DNA from: Nostoc linckia NIES-25
GTDB lineage: Bacteria > Cyanobacteriota > Cyanobacteriia > Cyanobacteriales > Nostocaceae
Length of the DNA: 64,000 nt
Reading direction: 5' to 3'
Assembly: GCF_002368035.1 (NCBI RefSeq)
Contig: NZ_AP018225.1
Location: forward strand, 1-64,000
Of this stretch, positions 53,307 through 62,054 are shown in pieces. Position 1 is the stretch's first letter; every line of letters begins with the position of its first letter. The translations under genes were made by a program, and so were the position numbers. Under the pieces are notes generated by a model. That model was not told the origin of the DNA and did not search any database. It saw only the letters and a list, made by a program, of their open reading frames with translations.

Positions 53307-53360
53307 TGGCCAAACCTTATAAAGAGTTATCCCCAGGGGCGAACCCTGGGAATTTACTTG

Positions 53361-53966
53361 TTAGTCAATCAACCGTCTGAAGAAACCTTTCACCCCTCGC
53401 ATGGCGTTAGAACCGTGTCTGTGGATGTCTTTGAGAGTTTCTTTAGCTTTGTCTGCGGGTGAAAGTCCCTGCTGTTTGTCCTTTACCTGCTGCCAAACCT
53501 GAGATTGTGCCTTGGTAGCGTCAATCTCAATGACTCTGAGGGTGGCGCGGTGCGATTCACCAAGCAGATTGAGTGTCCGTCCATGCCTAAACTGTTCTTG
53601 GGCTAGCTGGTTGTCAGATGCAATAACTTTTTCCTGTAGGCCATAGCCCAAACGCGCATCGCTGACTCTGACCTTTGACCAACCATCAGCCATTTTGTTG
53701 ATGCTTGTACCTGCGGCAGTGAGAAACTGGGTTTCTTCTGCCATAACAGCTTCAGTTGCTTGTAACCCTTGGTTTAGGTTGCCGAATACCGCCTTGGCAT
53801 TTTGGGCGCGTTGAGTTTGCTTAATTCGGAAATCTGCCACCTCTGCGGCAGCGGTCTGGTTGCCGTCGAGTGCTTGGAATATAGTTTCTTGGCTGATGTT
53901 GGTTAGGGACTGTAAAGCAGCGTATGTGACGGGTGCATCCAGCTTGAGTTTTACTGTTCTGCTCAT
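53361..53966 (-). CDS. 201-aa helical plasmid protein
   Basis: No family recognised. The ATG at 53966 sits in an ATGA overlap with the 99-aa gene; a start at 53984 is possible. The sequence is rich in long charged helices, with LGESHRATLRVIEIDATKAQ and tail GVKGFFRRLID. It may be a structural or adaptor protein of the operon. Confidence 0.65.
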   Translation of the reverse strand: MSRTVKLKLDAPVTYAALQSLTNISQETIFQALDGNQTAAAEVADFRIKQTQRAQNAKAVFGNLNQGLQATEAVMAEETQFLTAAGTSINKMADGWSKVRVSDARLGYGLQEKVIASDNQLAQEQFRHGRTLNLLGESHRATLRVIEIDATKAQSQVWQQVKDKQQGLSPADKAKETLKDIHRHGSNAMRGVKGFFRRLID

Positions 53967-54262
53967 GTTTGCTCCTGTGCCCAAATAATTAAAGAAGGCA
54001 GAAGGCAGGAGGCAGAGGGCAGAAGGTAAGAATTAAGTTTCAGTATTGCCTTTTTGCCTTGCCCATCTGGGTTTAAAATCCCTACCAAATCGAAGAGGTC
54101 TTCAATTAGTGATGGATCTGAATCCCCCACTAATTGCTCCTTCTGCCTTCTGCCCTCTGCCCTCTGCCTTTCTCCTACCAACTCATCCAAACTGACAGCA
54201 TTGATTTCTTCTACCAACTCATTTGGTAAAATTCGCATCAACAATGTAATCAAAGCTTTCAT
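53963..54262 (-). CDS. 99-aa protein carrying an embedded low-complexity repeat
   Basis: The first 30 residues (MKALITLLMRILPNELVEEI) look like a normal small protein. The stretch GERQRAEGRRQKEQL and the tail LLPSASCLLPS are translated from inverted copies of the GAAGGCAG-type repeat. It overlaps both neighbours by four bases (ATGA). The repeat has probably altered the middle and the C-terminus, so the function may be reduced. Confidence 0.55.
   Translation of the reverse strand: MKALITLLMRILPNELVEEINAVSLDELVGERQRAEGRRQKEQLVGDSDPSLIEDLFDLVGILNPDGQGKKAILKLNSYLLPSASCLLPSLIIWAQEQT
53991..54175. repeat. Inverted pair of GAAGGCAG-type low-complexity repeats
   Basis: A purine tract at 53991-54030 (GAAGGCAGAAGGCAGGAGGC and on) and a pyrimidine tract at 54139-54175 (CCTTCTGCCTTCTGCCCTCT and on) are inverted versions of each other about 110 bases apart. 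Such tracts are scattered in filamentous cyanobacteria; a degraded copy is at about 61868-61890. Here both lie inside a coding frame. Confidence 0.8.
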
Positions 54263-54690
54263 ACCTCTTCACCCCAATAATTCATCTCACCCAGTCTGGA
54301 TTGGATGGATTCAGCACGTTCAATCACATCCTCGCTAATCCCCAATTCCTGCATTACCTGAAACGGGTAATCCTCACCTTCTGCCAATGCAAAAATCAGA
54401 TTGTCAGGAACTAACCCACCTAAATTAGCTAAAAACTGCCCGTGAGCCAGGGGATGTGGTGTATCATCAATGGTCTGATAGCTGTCATAAGCTCCTGTTG
54501 GCTCCCAAGTCTCATTCTGCAAATATGGCAGCGTCTCTTGAATAATTTGCTGATCTTCAGGGGATCTGCCTAAATTTGGTTTTAAGGGATCGTCATTAGC
54601 CACAATGGAAGCAGCTGACTGTGCCAGTTCCAGGGGGCATCCATTGTTAGTTAGCGCGTTCAGGGCTGCAAAAAAGATGTTGTGGCTCAT
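54259..54690 (-). CDS. 143-aa plasmid operon protein
   Basis: No family recognised. It is an acidic, helical protein with a Pro/Asn-rich middle (NDDPLKPNLGRSPEDQQII) and tail AESIQSRLGEMNYWGEEV. ATG at 54690 overlaps the preceding frame by four bases and its stop overlaps the 99-aa start by four. Conserved overlap suggests a fixed operon. Confidence 0.7.
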   Translation of the reverse strand: MSHNIFFAALNALTNNGCPLELAQSAASIVANDDPLKPNLGRSPEDQQIIQETLPYLQNETWEPTGAYDSYQTIDDTPHPLAHGQFLANLGGLVPDNLIFALAEGEDYPFQVMQELGISEDVIERAESIQSRLGEMNYWGEEV

Positions 54691-54963
54691 CTTGTAAGAT
54701 CCTTTATATACATGTTGCCTGATGCTATAGAAAAGCGATTCGCATTACTGATTGGCTGTCTTTGGGTGCGATGGTCTACGCCCCGTTGGAGACGAACGCC
54801 TTTAATTTGACATTCCGATTGCAAAGTATTGAAAAACTGATTTACATCACCCAAAGTGACATCAGAATCAAATTGCTCCCGCTTTGTATTGTGGATGTTG
54901 ATGAATTTGTGTGAGCAATTGTTGGGCTTGTACAATTAATTGAGGTAATGATTGCCGACTCAT
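54687..54963 (-). pseudogene. Apparent frameshifted small gene of the parM operon
   Basis: An ATG at 54963 has an excellent ribosome site (GAGGTGAAT just upstream) and encodes 31 residues, MSRQSLPQLIVQAQQLL and so on, before TGA at 54868. The adjacent frame is open from 54935 (only a TTG start, no ribosome site) to 54687 and carries VTLGDVNQFFNTLQSECQIK and RFSIASGNMYIKDLTR. Joining the frames by a one-base shift in 54870-54935 gives one protein of about 90 residues. This is a real frameshift, a sequencing error or, less likely, a recoding site. Confidence 0.65.
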
Positions 54964-54970
54964 ATTCACC

Positions 54971-55237
54971 TCAAAATAAGGACAATTGCTGTGATTGTTG
55001 ATTAACTACAGAAGTGTTTGTAGATAAGCCTTCTACGGCATAACAACGAGTAGTTAAAGCTTTGTGATTCAGCTTGATATCTCCCTTCTTCTTCTCTCCA
55101 GCAAGAGGACGAAATGTATACTGTGGTGCTTTGACTGTGCCTGTTTTTTCTATGTAACGGTACAAAGTTCTATCTATTTGATAAACACCAGACTCAATCA
55201 GTAATGCTGAATCATGGATGCGAGTGAGATTTTGCAT
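54971..55237 (-). CDS. 88-aa plasmid operon protein
   Basis: No family recognised. It has a winged-helix-like opening (HDSALLIESGVYQIDRTLYR) and a beta hairpin (YTFRPLAGEKKKGDIKLNHK). The ATG at 55237 overlaps the stop of the 53-aa gene by one base (TAATG). It may be a DNA-binding accessory protein. Confidence 0.65.
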   Translation of the reverse strand: MQNLTRIHDSALLIESGVYQIDRTLYRYIEKTGTVKAPQYTFRPLAGEKKKGDIKLNHKALTTRCYAVEGLSTNTSVVNQQSQQLSLF

Positions 55238-55398
55238 TAGCTTTCACCCCCACCTTTTAAAGAACGAACAAGAGTATTTCCGTAGTTAACTAACAGGATG
55301 GTAAATAGTTGTGAATATGTATTGATTCCTGTTTGCTCAATGATTTCCTTGGCTAATGGTATGTGCTTTTCGTCTAAGACTACACGGGTCTGATTCAT
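55237..55398 (-). CDS. 53-aa RHH-like protein
   Basis: Read directly from the minus strand: start MNQTRVVLDEKHIPLAKEI, middle TGINTYSQLFTILLVNYG, end LVRSLKGGGES. This beta-helix-helix pattern is that of ribbon-helix-helix DNA-binding proteins such as small partition adaptors. Its ATG lies in an ATGA overlap with the upstream gene and its stop in a TAATG overlap with the next gene, strong support for translation. Confidence 0.78.
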   Translation of the reverse strand: MNQTRVVLDEKHIPLAKEIIEQTGINTYSQLFTILLVNYGNTLVRSLKGGGES

Positions 55399-55805
55399 AA
55401 CTTAAGACTCCTAACTAATAGCTGACCTTTCAGTTTTTCGGTCGTTTGTTCTTGTGGAGATATTTGTGGAGTTAATGCAAGATTTTCTGTCTCAATTTTT
55501 TGAGGCTGAGGCAAAACATTCATCGTATTGCCTGCCAGATATTCACTAATCAAGAGATTTGTGGCAGATGTGACGCTAATTCCCCTTGAGGTTGCATATT
55601 GAGACACCCAGGCTTGATGACGTTCATCTAGTCTGACTTTGGGGTTAATTGTCCCGGTTTGGGGCAAAGATGACAGTTTGAGATGCCATTGATGTTTGAT
55701 TGCATCCAATAGCAGATTTACAGTGTCAGTCAGTTTGGAATAGTTGAGTGAAAGACGGACTCCCTCAACTTTGCTGGCGACTTGAGCCGCTAAACGTACT
55801 TGCAT
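55395..55805 (-). CDS. 136-aa RHH-like protein, candidate ParR/StbB adaptor
   Basis: The ATG at 55805 follows the parM stop directly; a longer frame overlaps parM and is unlikely. Residues about 55-90 (VRLDERHQAWVSQYATSRGI, then SATNLLISEYL) match a ribbon-helix-helix motif. A Pro/Gln-rich tail follows. A gene directly after parM with a DNA-binding fold is the standard position of the adaptor linking filament to centromere. DNA target likely in the leader at 56740-57092. Confidence 0.72.
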   Translation of the reverse strand: MQVRLAAQVASKVEGVRLSLNYSKLTDTVNLLLDAIKHQWHLKLSSLPQTGTINPKVRLDERHQAWVSQYATSRGISVTSATNLLISEYLAGNTMNVLPQPQKIETENLALTPQISPQEQTTEKLKGQLLVRSLKL

Positions 55806-55806
55806 T

Positions 55807-56739
55807 TCACATAGCCAACAATGCTTGAATGTTTGACAGTTGTGGATTGGCAGGAATGTAAAAGCCTTGCTTGGCACTCAGCTTTTGACGGACTAAATTT
55901 GCACATCCACCAATCAGCATTACGTTGGTGACATCTGCGAGATAGTCATTAGCAGCTGTAGAGATGCTGTCCATCAGATTGTTAAACCAGTTTTCTAACA
56001 GCCCTGGAAAGACGGAGCTAAAGTCATATTTGCGTCCGTAGGTGAGAGAGCCATCAGCAACAGCGTCCATCATCTTCGCCACTTTAAAAGCAACGTTATC
56101 GCGCTTGGCGTAACTCTGCATCAAATCACTATTGATGATGTCGTTAGCCAGGGAAACACCACCTACTTTGGGAATTGAACGACGGGTAAGAACTTCCAAG
56201 GATGGGGTGATGACGACATAATTAGTTGTGCCACCACCAATATCAATAGCGAGTGTGTCACCATCTATATCCAACTTGCCGTTTCTGTAAGCATTAACTA
56301 CGGCCACATCTGTCTCAAGAAAGAATTCAACGTTTTTGATTCGGTGTCTGTAGTTGGTGCCATTGACGGTAATTTGATGCTCTGCAACTAAAGTCCGTCT
56401 GATTGTGTCTTCGTGCCATTGAGAATGTTCTGGGACGAGAAAGCGGACAACACCATCAAAATCCTGCCGCAATCCCGCCAAAGTGAAGGGTTTAAAGAAT
56501 TCTGGCAGGTCTTTACCCCTTTCTGCTGCGGTTTGTGAATTTTTCTGCTTGGTGGCGCGGTCTCCGAGGACTAAAACCTTATCATCTAATTTGACAGAGG
56601 GTGAATTATCAGTGTCCAAATCTCTGGCACTGGTGTAAGTCACGTCTTGAAAGACTGAGCGCATCACGCGAGGTTTTTCACCTTTTAAGGCAGTGATGCT
56701 ACTGTAGTTACCGATATCTGCACAGTAAATATTGATCAC
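55807..56739 (-). CDS. parM: ParM/StbA-like actin-family ATPase
   Basis: 310 aa. GTG at 56739 is preferred because AGGAG lies seven bases upstream; a TTG at 56745 is too close to it. Actin-fold motifs are phosphate 1 (INIYCADIGNYSSITAL), connect/phosphate 2 (LAIDIGGGTTNYVVI) and adenosine (VMLIGGCANLVRQKL). These proteins form filaments that push plasmid copies apart. The downstream RHH-like genes are its probable adaptors. This is a second partition system besides ParAB in the same window. Confidence 0.9.
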   Translation of the reverse strand: MINIYCADIGNYSSITALKGEKPRVMRSVFQDVTYTSARDLDTDNSPSVKLDDKVLVLGDRATKQKNSQTAAERGKDLPEFFKPFTLAGLRQDFDGVVRFLVPEHSQWHEDTIRRTLVAEHQITVNGTNYRHRIKNVEFFLETDVAVVNAYRNGKLDIDGDTLAIDIGGGTTNYVVITPSLEVLTRRSIPKVGGVSLANDIINSDLMQSYAKRDNVAFKVAKMMDAVADGSLTYGRKYDFSSVFPGLLENWFNNLMDSISTAANDYLADVTNVMLIGGCANLVRQKLSAKQGFYIPANPQLSNIQALLAM

Positions 56740-57092
56740 TTGCAATCTCCTAATAAAGCTAGTAGCAGCCGTTTTTGGCTGTTGCTAACTTTTGCTACTA
56801 TGTGGTTGCGATACTAAATCTTACTTTCGTGGCTTTGAATCTGTTAAAGTGCTATTCACCTCTACAAAGGTGCATTACCACATGAATACTTATTAAGTCC
56901 TAGTTATTGTCGTTCAGTTATAAATTGTTCGTCAAACGTCTATTAACTACACAATAGCAGCTAGTTGACTAGTAGACAAGTTAATTAGCTATTTAACTTA
57001 CTTATCAATTAGAGCTGTAAAATAATTGTCAGCTTATAGTCTATGCAACTAATCAACTAGTTGATATATTGGTGCTTAAGAGAATTAGGTGT
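56740..57092. promoter_or_regulatory. Divergent leader between parM and XRE repressor
   Basis: ATCAACTAGTTGAT at 57052-57065 is a perfect 14-bp palindrome 27 bases before the XRE start. A related near-palindrome CTAGTTGACTAG lies at 56961-56972. A weak hairpin (TAGTAGCAGCC with GGCTGTTGCTA) at 56760-56787 sits in the parM leader. The stretch is AT-rich and holds no gene. It probably contains promoters in both directions and the parM centromere. Confidence 0.65.
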
Positions 57093-57320
57093 ATGAAGTT
57101 GATTTGTAAACTGAAAAATTTAATGGAAGAGAGGCAGATTAGCCAATTAGCACTAGCAGAAGCTACAGGGTTAGCCCCAGGCACAATTGGAAAACTTTAT
57201 CGTAACCAGGTTAGTAGAATTGATGAAAAAACCTTGACGCAATTGTGCCGATACTTTGAGCTAAAAAGTATCGCTGATATTTTTGAAATTCAATGGGAAC
57301 AAGGAGATTACGAAGTGTGA
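57093..57320 (+). CDS. XRE/Cro-C1-type repressor, 75 aa
   Basis: The product is almost only a helix-turn-helix domain: MKLICKLKNLMEERQISQ, LALAEATGLAPGTIGKLYR, then TLTQLCRYFELKSIADIFEI. This is the short Cro/C1 class with C-terminal FxI. The ATG at 57093 is preferred over TTG 57069 and GTG 57072. The palindrome just upstream is the likely autoregulatory operator. It probably also controls parM, which is divergent. Confidence 0.85.
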   Translation: MKLICKLKNLMEERQISQLALAEATGLAPGTIGKLYRNQVSRIDEKTLTQLCRYFELKSIADIFEIQWEQGDYEV

Positions 57321-58481
57321 CTCAAACACCATTAAAATTACTTAACATTTCAGGAGGGCTATTTAAAAAAGCGATCGCCCCAACCAAGGAGCGATCGCCG
57401 CTTGTATGTAATTGTTTAAATTTCCGCTTTAATGTTTGTAAGCCTACAAGACCAGACAGACGAATCTGTTTTTATACGGTCGAACCGCTTTTCGTGCTAC
57501 TCTAGCGAGAGTAAGTCTGCACGTAAAACCGTAATTAGTCCTTACAAGGGAGGTAGTAACGACCAAAACAGAATATTCAGATAATCAAAATAGATGTGAG
57601 TCGTTGTAGAACGGTTTCGGTGCGATAAAGACTGCCAGGTCAAACCACCAAATTGTTCCAGACAAACGAGGACTCACCACTCGTAACCTACCTGTTGCCA
57701 ATATTAGCACACAGGGCGGGACAGTTTATGCTTTTTTTTGGACAAATAGTAAAAAAAGCATCTACCGCTACAATTTATCCCCACTCTGAATTAAAGCGGA
57801 GTATTGGCAAAAGCTATCGAGCCAAAAATAATTGAGGGATGATTTGACGGCTAGATGCCTCGCAGAAGAGGATAACGTCGTGAATAATGGATTTTTTCAA
57901 TCAAAAACTATAATTTTCACCCTTAAAAAAATACAGAGGGCTGATTTCTGCTTTGTTTACTATCCACAAGTTAGCGCCAAGGCTTAGACCAGTCGCTAGT
58001 CAAGTTGTGTCAAGTAGGTAAAAAAAAGAAATCGGCTAGCTGCCCACACGCCAGACATACGTCTAGCGGTTAACAACTAACCGCCAATTAATATTTTTAA
58101 AGCAATTTCAATGTAGCAATGTCTGGGTCATAAAGGCAAAATTAGTGCAACTTAAATCAGGTGACATCAACCCTCTAAAACTGACCATGAGAGTATCAGG
58201 CTAAGAATTTCAGCCTTTTTAACAAAAAATTAATTTTTGAGCAAATGGGAAATTTCTTGTTTGTAACCGTTGGTGACATTTGAATAAAGTACTGCTAATG
58301 AACGCTCCAAATGAGAGGGTAAAGTGTAAGAAGCAAGAAGGGCTTAGGGTACTGGGTATTAGGTGTAGGGAAACATTCTCGACTACACCTTACGCCTAAC
58401 ACCCCACTCCAAAAAAGTTACACCCCAAACCCAAGAAGTGTGGGTAGCTCCGATGAACCAATCATCATCGGAGATAGAAAA
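57321..58481. other. 1.16-kb non-coding region before the replication gene
   Basis: No convincing gene. It holds a HIP1 pair (57371-57378 and 57391-57398), the nested stem-loop at 57475-57533, a stem at 57596-57602/57671-57677 (GTGAGTC/GACTCAC), a perfect hairpin GCGGTTA-ACAAC-TAACCGC at 58066-58084 (loop counted as five bases) and a repeat-rich patch at about 58330-58420 with TAGGTGTAGGG and an inverted CTACACCT. Given the primase gene downstream, it is the natural place for the replication origin or copy-control RNAs. Confidence 0.55.
57475..57533. ncRNA. Nested stem-loop; candidate structured RNA
   Basis: Three nested stems: TACGGT (57475-57480) with ACCGTA (57528-57533); CGTGC (57493-57497) with GCACG (57519-57523); TACTCT (57498-57503) with AGAGTA (57508-57513) around the tetraloop AGCG. 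All 17 pairs are Watson-Crick. A structured RNA is plausible on either strand; no known family is recognised. Confidence 0.5.
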
Positions 58482-60707
58482 ATGGCAAAAGCCAAAGTAA
58501 ACAAAGCATTACAACCTACCCTAGAGCCATTAGACCCGCTAGGACAAAGGTTTTTAGAATACTTCCATCACGGCTGGGGCTTCATCTACGCCCCCACCCC
58601 AAAAAGTGGTGAACGCCCACAATGGCAAACAGAAACCCGCTACCCCTTACAGCCGCGTAACCTGTGGCAACAATACTTAAACCCCGGTGTCTTACTAGGG
58701 CTGCGGTTTACCAAAGAAACCAACTACCTACTAATAGATTTAGACAGAAAAAGCCCATTACACCCATCAAACAGCCGAATAAAATACCAGCAACTACTAG
58801 AGCGCCTAGAAGAAATCGGCTTATGCAGACCAATACCCATACAATCAAGCGATAGTGGCGGACTGCATATATATTATTTCTTAGAAGAAAAACAACATTC
58901 CTACACCCTAGCCTGTGCCATTCAGCAGACCCTAGAAGCAGCAGGCTTCAAAATCAAAGGAGGAGAACTAGAAATCTTCCCCAACTGCAAAGTGTACAGC
59001 AAAGGCAGCCCTAGTAACTTCAACGCCCATCGCTTACCCTTGCAGACAGGCTCCTATGTACTTGACGATTGCCTAGAGCCGTGGTCAGACGACATCGAAG
59101 ACTTTCTCAACGCCGCCGACTGGTCAGCAAAAGGGCAAGACTACGAAGCATTAGCCCAAGCACTAGTCCGAGCCAACAGCAAAAAAATTATAAAATTTCC
59201 CTACCGTCAGCGCAATGCAGCCGAGCAATGGCGGCATGACCTAGAAGAACGTATAGGTGAAGGGTGGACTGGGCCAGGGCAGACAAACGAACTGCTCAAA
59301 GACATAGCACGTTACGGCCTAGTCTTTCGTCAATTAAGCGGACAGACACTAGTAGATTATATGGTGATTACAGCCTGCCAATCTCCTGGGTACGTCAACT
59401 GGTGTCGCCACCAACACGAAATCGAACAACGAGCCAAAGACTGGGCAAAGTGCTGTGAAGGATTTTACACCCCCTACCCAGGCATACCACAAAGGGTAAA
59501 CAGCTACAAAGAACAATTTGGCACAGTAGATGAGAACAAAATCATCAACCTGCACCCTAACGAACAACGTCAACAAGAAACAATAGAGCGCATACGCTCG
59601 ATTGTCGCACAATTACAACAAACTGGGACATTTCCGCTAAAGACAAGCGATCGGGCGCAAGCAATAATAGCCGCATCCAAAGCCCAGTATGGCAAAGGAG
59701 TAAGTCAGACAACCCTGCACAAACCAATATACCTACCCCTATGGCATCCCGACCACCAAAAAAAACCCGCATCAAAACAGCCTGTAAATGAGCTTAATGA
59801 AAGCAACACAGCGATTTTAGCGCCTGAAAAATACCCCCAAATCCCAGACCCGTGGTTGGAAGAGTTGCACTCTGAAACCCAGACAGAACATGGAATACAG
59901 TCACAAACCCCCAAAATTTACACACCCCCCCCATATATGAAGGTTTTGTACTTAGATTCAGCTAAAGCGTTGCCACCGGCAACGCAAGAAGCTGAATTTA
60001 ATCAAATTCAAGAATCAGATCCCAGTTCTAATTTTTCAGATCCCAATTCTAATTCTTTAAATTCCAGTTCTAACTCTTCAGATCCCAGTTCTAATTCTTT
60101 AAATTCCAAATCTAGTTCTTTAGAAATTTCAAATTTTACCAATCATAATCAAAACCAATACCAACCTTCCCCAAGTGAATCCTTTGATGACAATAAGCAA
60201 AATTTATCAAATGAGGAAATAATTACTGACTTAAATATTTTAAATGTAGTAAATACTACTAATAGTGATGTTGATAGCATCTCATCGAACACTTTACAGG
60301 GTGAATATACCTTAGAAACCGAACCCTCTGTACGAGTTTCTATACCAACTACCACACACCCGAATGTAGGATGTGTAGATTCACTACCCGTTCCTGTAGA
60401 AGCGGACGATCGACCATTACAGCAAACCTTTAGCCCAGAAGATTACCGTCAGGCAATCAGACTGAAACTTCAGGCAACGCAAAAAGCACGTCATTGGGTG
60501 AAATTATACTGCACTATAGAAAACTTATCCTTCTTGCCCCAGGAACGAATCAAACTAGAACAGCTGGCCATACGCCTGCTAATGCTAGAATCGCCGTCGC
60601 TGATTTTACAACAGGAAGCGCAGGAATGGTTGGCAAATAACCCCTCTGCCTCTGCCCTAGAGATAGCAGAGCGTTTTAAACAAAGCAGACATGACTACAA
60701 GCTATAG
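58482..60707 (+). CDS. Plasmid replication primase-polymerase-like protein
   Basis: 741 aa from the ATG at 58482, chosen for the upstream GGAG; the frame extends to a GTG at 58440. The N-terminal 210 residues carry archaeo-eukaryotic primase (prim-pol) motifs: YLLIDLDRKS (DxD-type), SDSGGLHIYYFLEE (xH motif) and KGSPSNFNAHRLPL. A middle helical region resembles PriCT-type segments. A Ser/Asn-rich linker at about 508-545 is repetitive (SDPSSNFSDPNSNSLNSS), and a helical C-terminal domain follows. I see no helicase P-loop. It probably primes or initiates plasmid replication from the upstream non-coding region. Codon use is close to its neighbours except in the AT-rich linker. Confidence 0.75.
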   Translation: MAKAKVNKALQPTLEPLDPLGQRFLEYFHHGWGFIYAPTPKSGERPQWQTETRYPLQPRNLWQQYLNPGVLLGLRFTKETNYLLIDLDRKSPLHPSNSRIKYQQLLERLEEIGLCRPIPIQSSDSGGLHIYYFLEEKQHSYTLACAIQQTLEAAGFKIKGGELEIFPNCKVYSKGSPSNFNAHRLPLQTGSYVLDDCLEPWSDDIEDFLNAADWSAKGQDYEALAQALVRANSKKIIKFPYRQRNAAEQWRHDLEERIGEGWTGPGQTNELLKDIARYGLVFRQLSGQTLVDYMVITACQSPGYVNWCRHQHEIEQRAKDWAKCCEGFYTPYPGIPQRVNSYKEQFGTVDENKIINLHPNEQRQQETIERIRSIVAQLQQTGTFPLKTSDRAQAIIAASKAQYGKGVSQTTLHKPIYLPLWHPDHQKKPASKQPVNELNESNTAILAPEKYPQIPDPWLEELHSETQTEHGIQSQTPKIYTPPPYMKVLYLDSAKALPPATQEAEFNQIQESDPSSNFSDPNSNSLNSSSNSSDPSSNSLNSKSSSLEISNFTNHNQNQYQPSPSESFDDNKQNLSNEEIITDLNILNVVNTTNSDVDSISSNTLQGEYTLETEPSVRVSIPTTTHPNVGCVDSLPVPVEADDRPLQQTFSPEDYRQAIRLKLQATQKARHWVKLYCTIENLSFLPQERIKLEQLAIRLLMLESPSLILQQEAQEWLANNPSASALEIAERFKQSRHDYKL

Positions 60708-61373
60708 AATTTGCGATCGCAGTCCTGCGTTCTGTTCCCCTTTCGTATCAAGTATGTAGCCTAAAATCCTAGAAAGCACATTTTAACTACGTGAGCCAAA
60801 AATTTTCAGAAAAATTAATAAAATAAATTAGCCATTTTTTGAAGAAGCGAGCCTATAAAGTTTTATGGACAGTCACAATAGCTTAAACATTGGTGTGTGA
60901 TTGTGACTAATTCACAGTTTTATCGAATTTTTATCCTAAAAAATATAAATCTGCCCAAAAAATGGGCATTTTGACATCAAAGCCAGTTTTTTGTTGCCAA
61001 TATTCAGATATTCAACGCAAAAAAATAATATTTTTCCTTATTTTAGGAAATATAATAAAAGTAGATAAATAAGGTTGTAGTAATATTTATTTATGTTACG
61101 AATAAAAATAAAATAGCATTTAAAACATAATCATCTTATTTTGTCAACTATTTATAGTAATGAAATCTTTGCTTCAATCGGTTTTAGTAGTAAATAAATA
61201 TATAGAAAATTAAATTAATTTTGCTAAGTTTCCTAAAATCAAGCTACTTACACTACAGTTTTTTTTATTGTTCCTTTGCAAAATAATTAAGCTTGTTGGT
61301 AAAGAAGCTATATTCCTAGTAGTTGAAGTTTTGTAAAGCAAAGGACAATTAAGCAACTTTACTAGTCTTTCGT
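60708..61373. other. AT-rich non-coding region with hairpins
   Basis: No gene recognised. A 9-bp inverted repeat AGTCACAAT/ATTGTGACT lies at 60871-60879 and 60900-60908. A terminator-like hairpin TGCCCA-AAAAA-TGGGCA followed by TTTT lies at 60952-60972. The rest to 61373 is A/T-rich and may contain the promoter of the pilin gene. Confidence 0.6.
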
Positions 61374-61862
61374 ATGGAAAGAAAAACGTTTCCTTTGACT
61401 TTGACTTTGCTCAAAGCATCTACATCAGCGGCGAATCGAGCAGATAGTAGAGTAAGAAAAAATCAAGCTACAAAAAGCTTATTTCAAAGATTTTTTCAGG
61501 TTCGTTGGCAGCTTGTTTCAGTCGCAACTACACTTTTAATAGCACTGCAATCCAGAGCGGCTAGGGCAGATTCAATATTTAGTAACGCTCAAAAAGCGAT
61601 GTCTTGTATTATTACTAGTGCTTCGGCTGGTAGCACTATTAATAATACAATTCTTACCAATTTGCCAATGATTTTGTTTACTGCTCTGACTATCATTCTG
61701 TTTGGATATTTCTGCTTCTCCATTTACCAGGGAGTTGCAGCATACGGTCGTGGAGAAGAAGTAAGTAACGTCATTCAACAACCTATCTTCACCTTCATAT
61801 CAGTGATATTAATTGTGGTATTCCAGTCATTGTTATTTGGTAACAATGGAGCTTGTACTTAA
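61374..61862 (+). CDS. VirB2/TrbC-like conjugative pilin
   Basis: This 162-aa protein has a long basic N-terminus, a hydrophobic stretch (LVSVATTLLIALQ) and a signal-peptidase-like site at SRAARADS. Two more membrane helices follow (LPMILFTALTIILFGYFCF; PIFTFISVILIVVFQSLLF), with a short loop between. A signal peptide plus two helices is the layout of VirB2/TrbC pilins. The VirB4-like gene follows within 200 bases. Sequence identity to pilins is typically low, so this rests on topology and context. Confidence 0.7.
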   Translation: MERKTFPLTLTLLKASTSAANRADSRVRKNQATKSLFQRFFQVRWQLVSVATTLLIALQSRAARADSIFSNAQKAMSCIITSASAGSTINNTILTNLPMILFTALTIILFGYFCFSIYQGVAAYGRGEEVSNVIQQPIFTFISVILIVVFQSLLFGNNGACT

Positions 61863-62054
61863 TTATTGAAGGCAAAAGGTAGAAGGTAATTAGTTCTATC
61901 CTCTGCTTTACCAAAAGGCCTAATAACTATCTAACATCACTTCTGAAGAAAATTGCACTTGGCATAACTCCTCTATATCCCCGCTCGTGAGGGATACAGA
62001 TATTTATGTGGGGTTCAAGTATAGTGCATCTTGCAAAAAACTGCTGAAAGCTCT

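Noticed and set aside
57293..57835. Two short plus-strand ORFs (57293-57505 and 57653-57835)
   Set aside because: They run through the HIP1 pair and the stem-loops, have no ribosome site and no family pattern.
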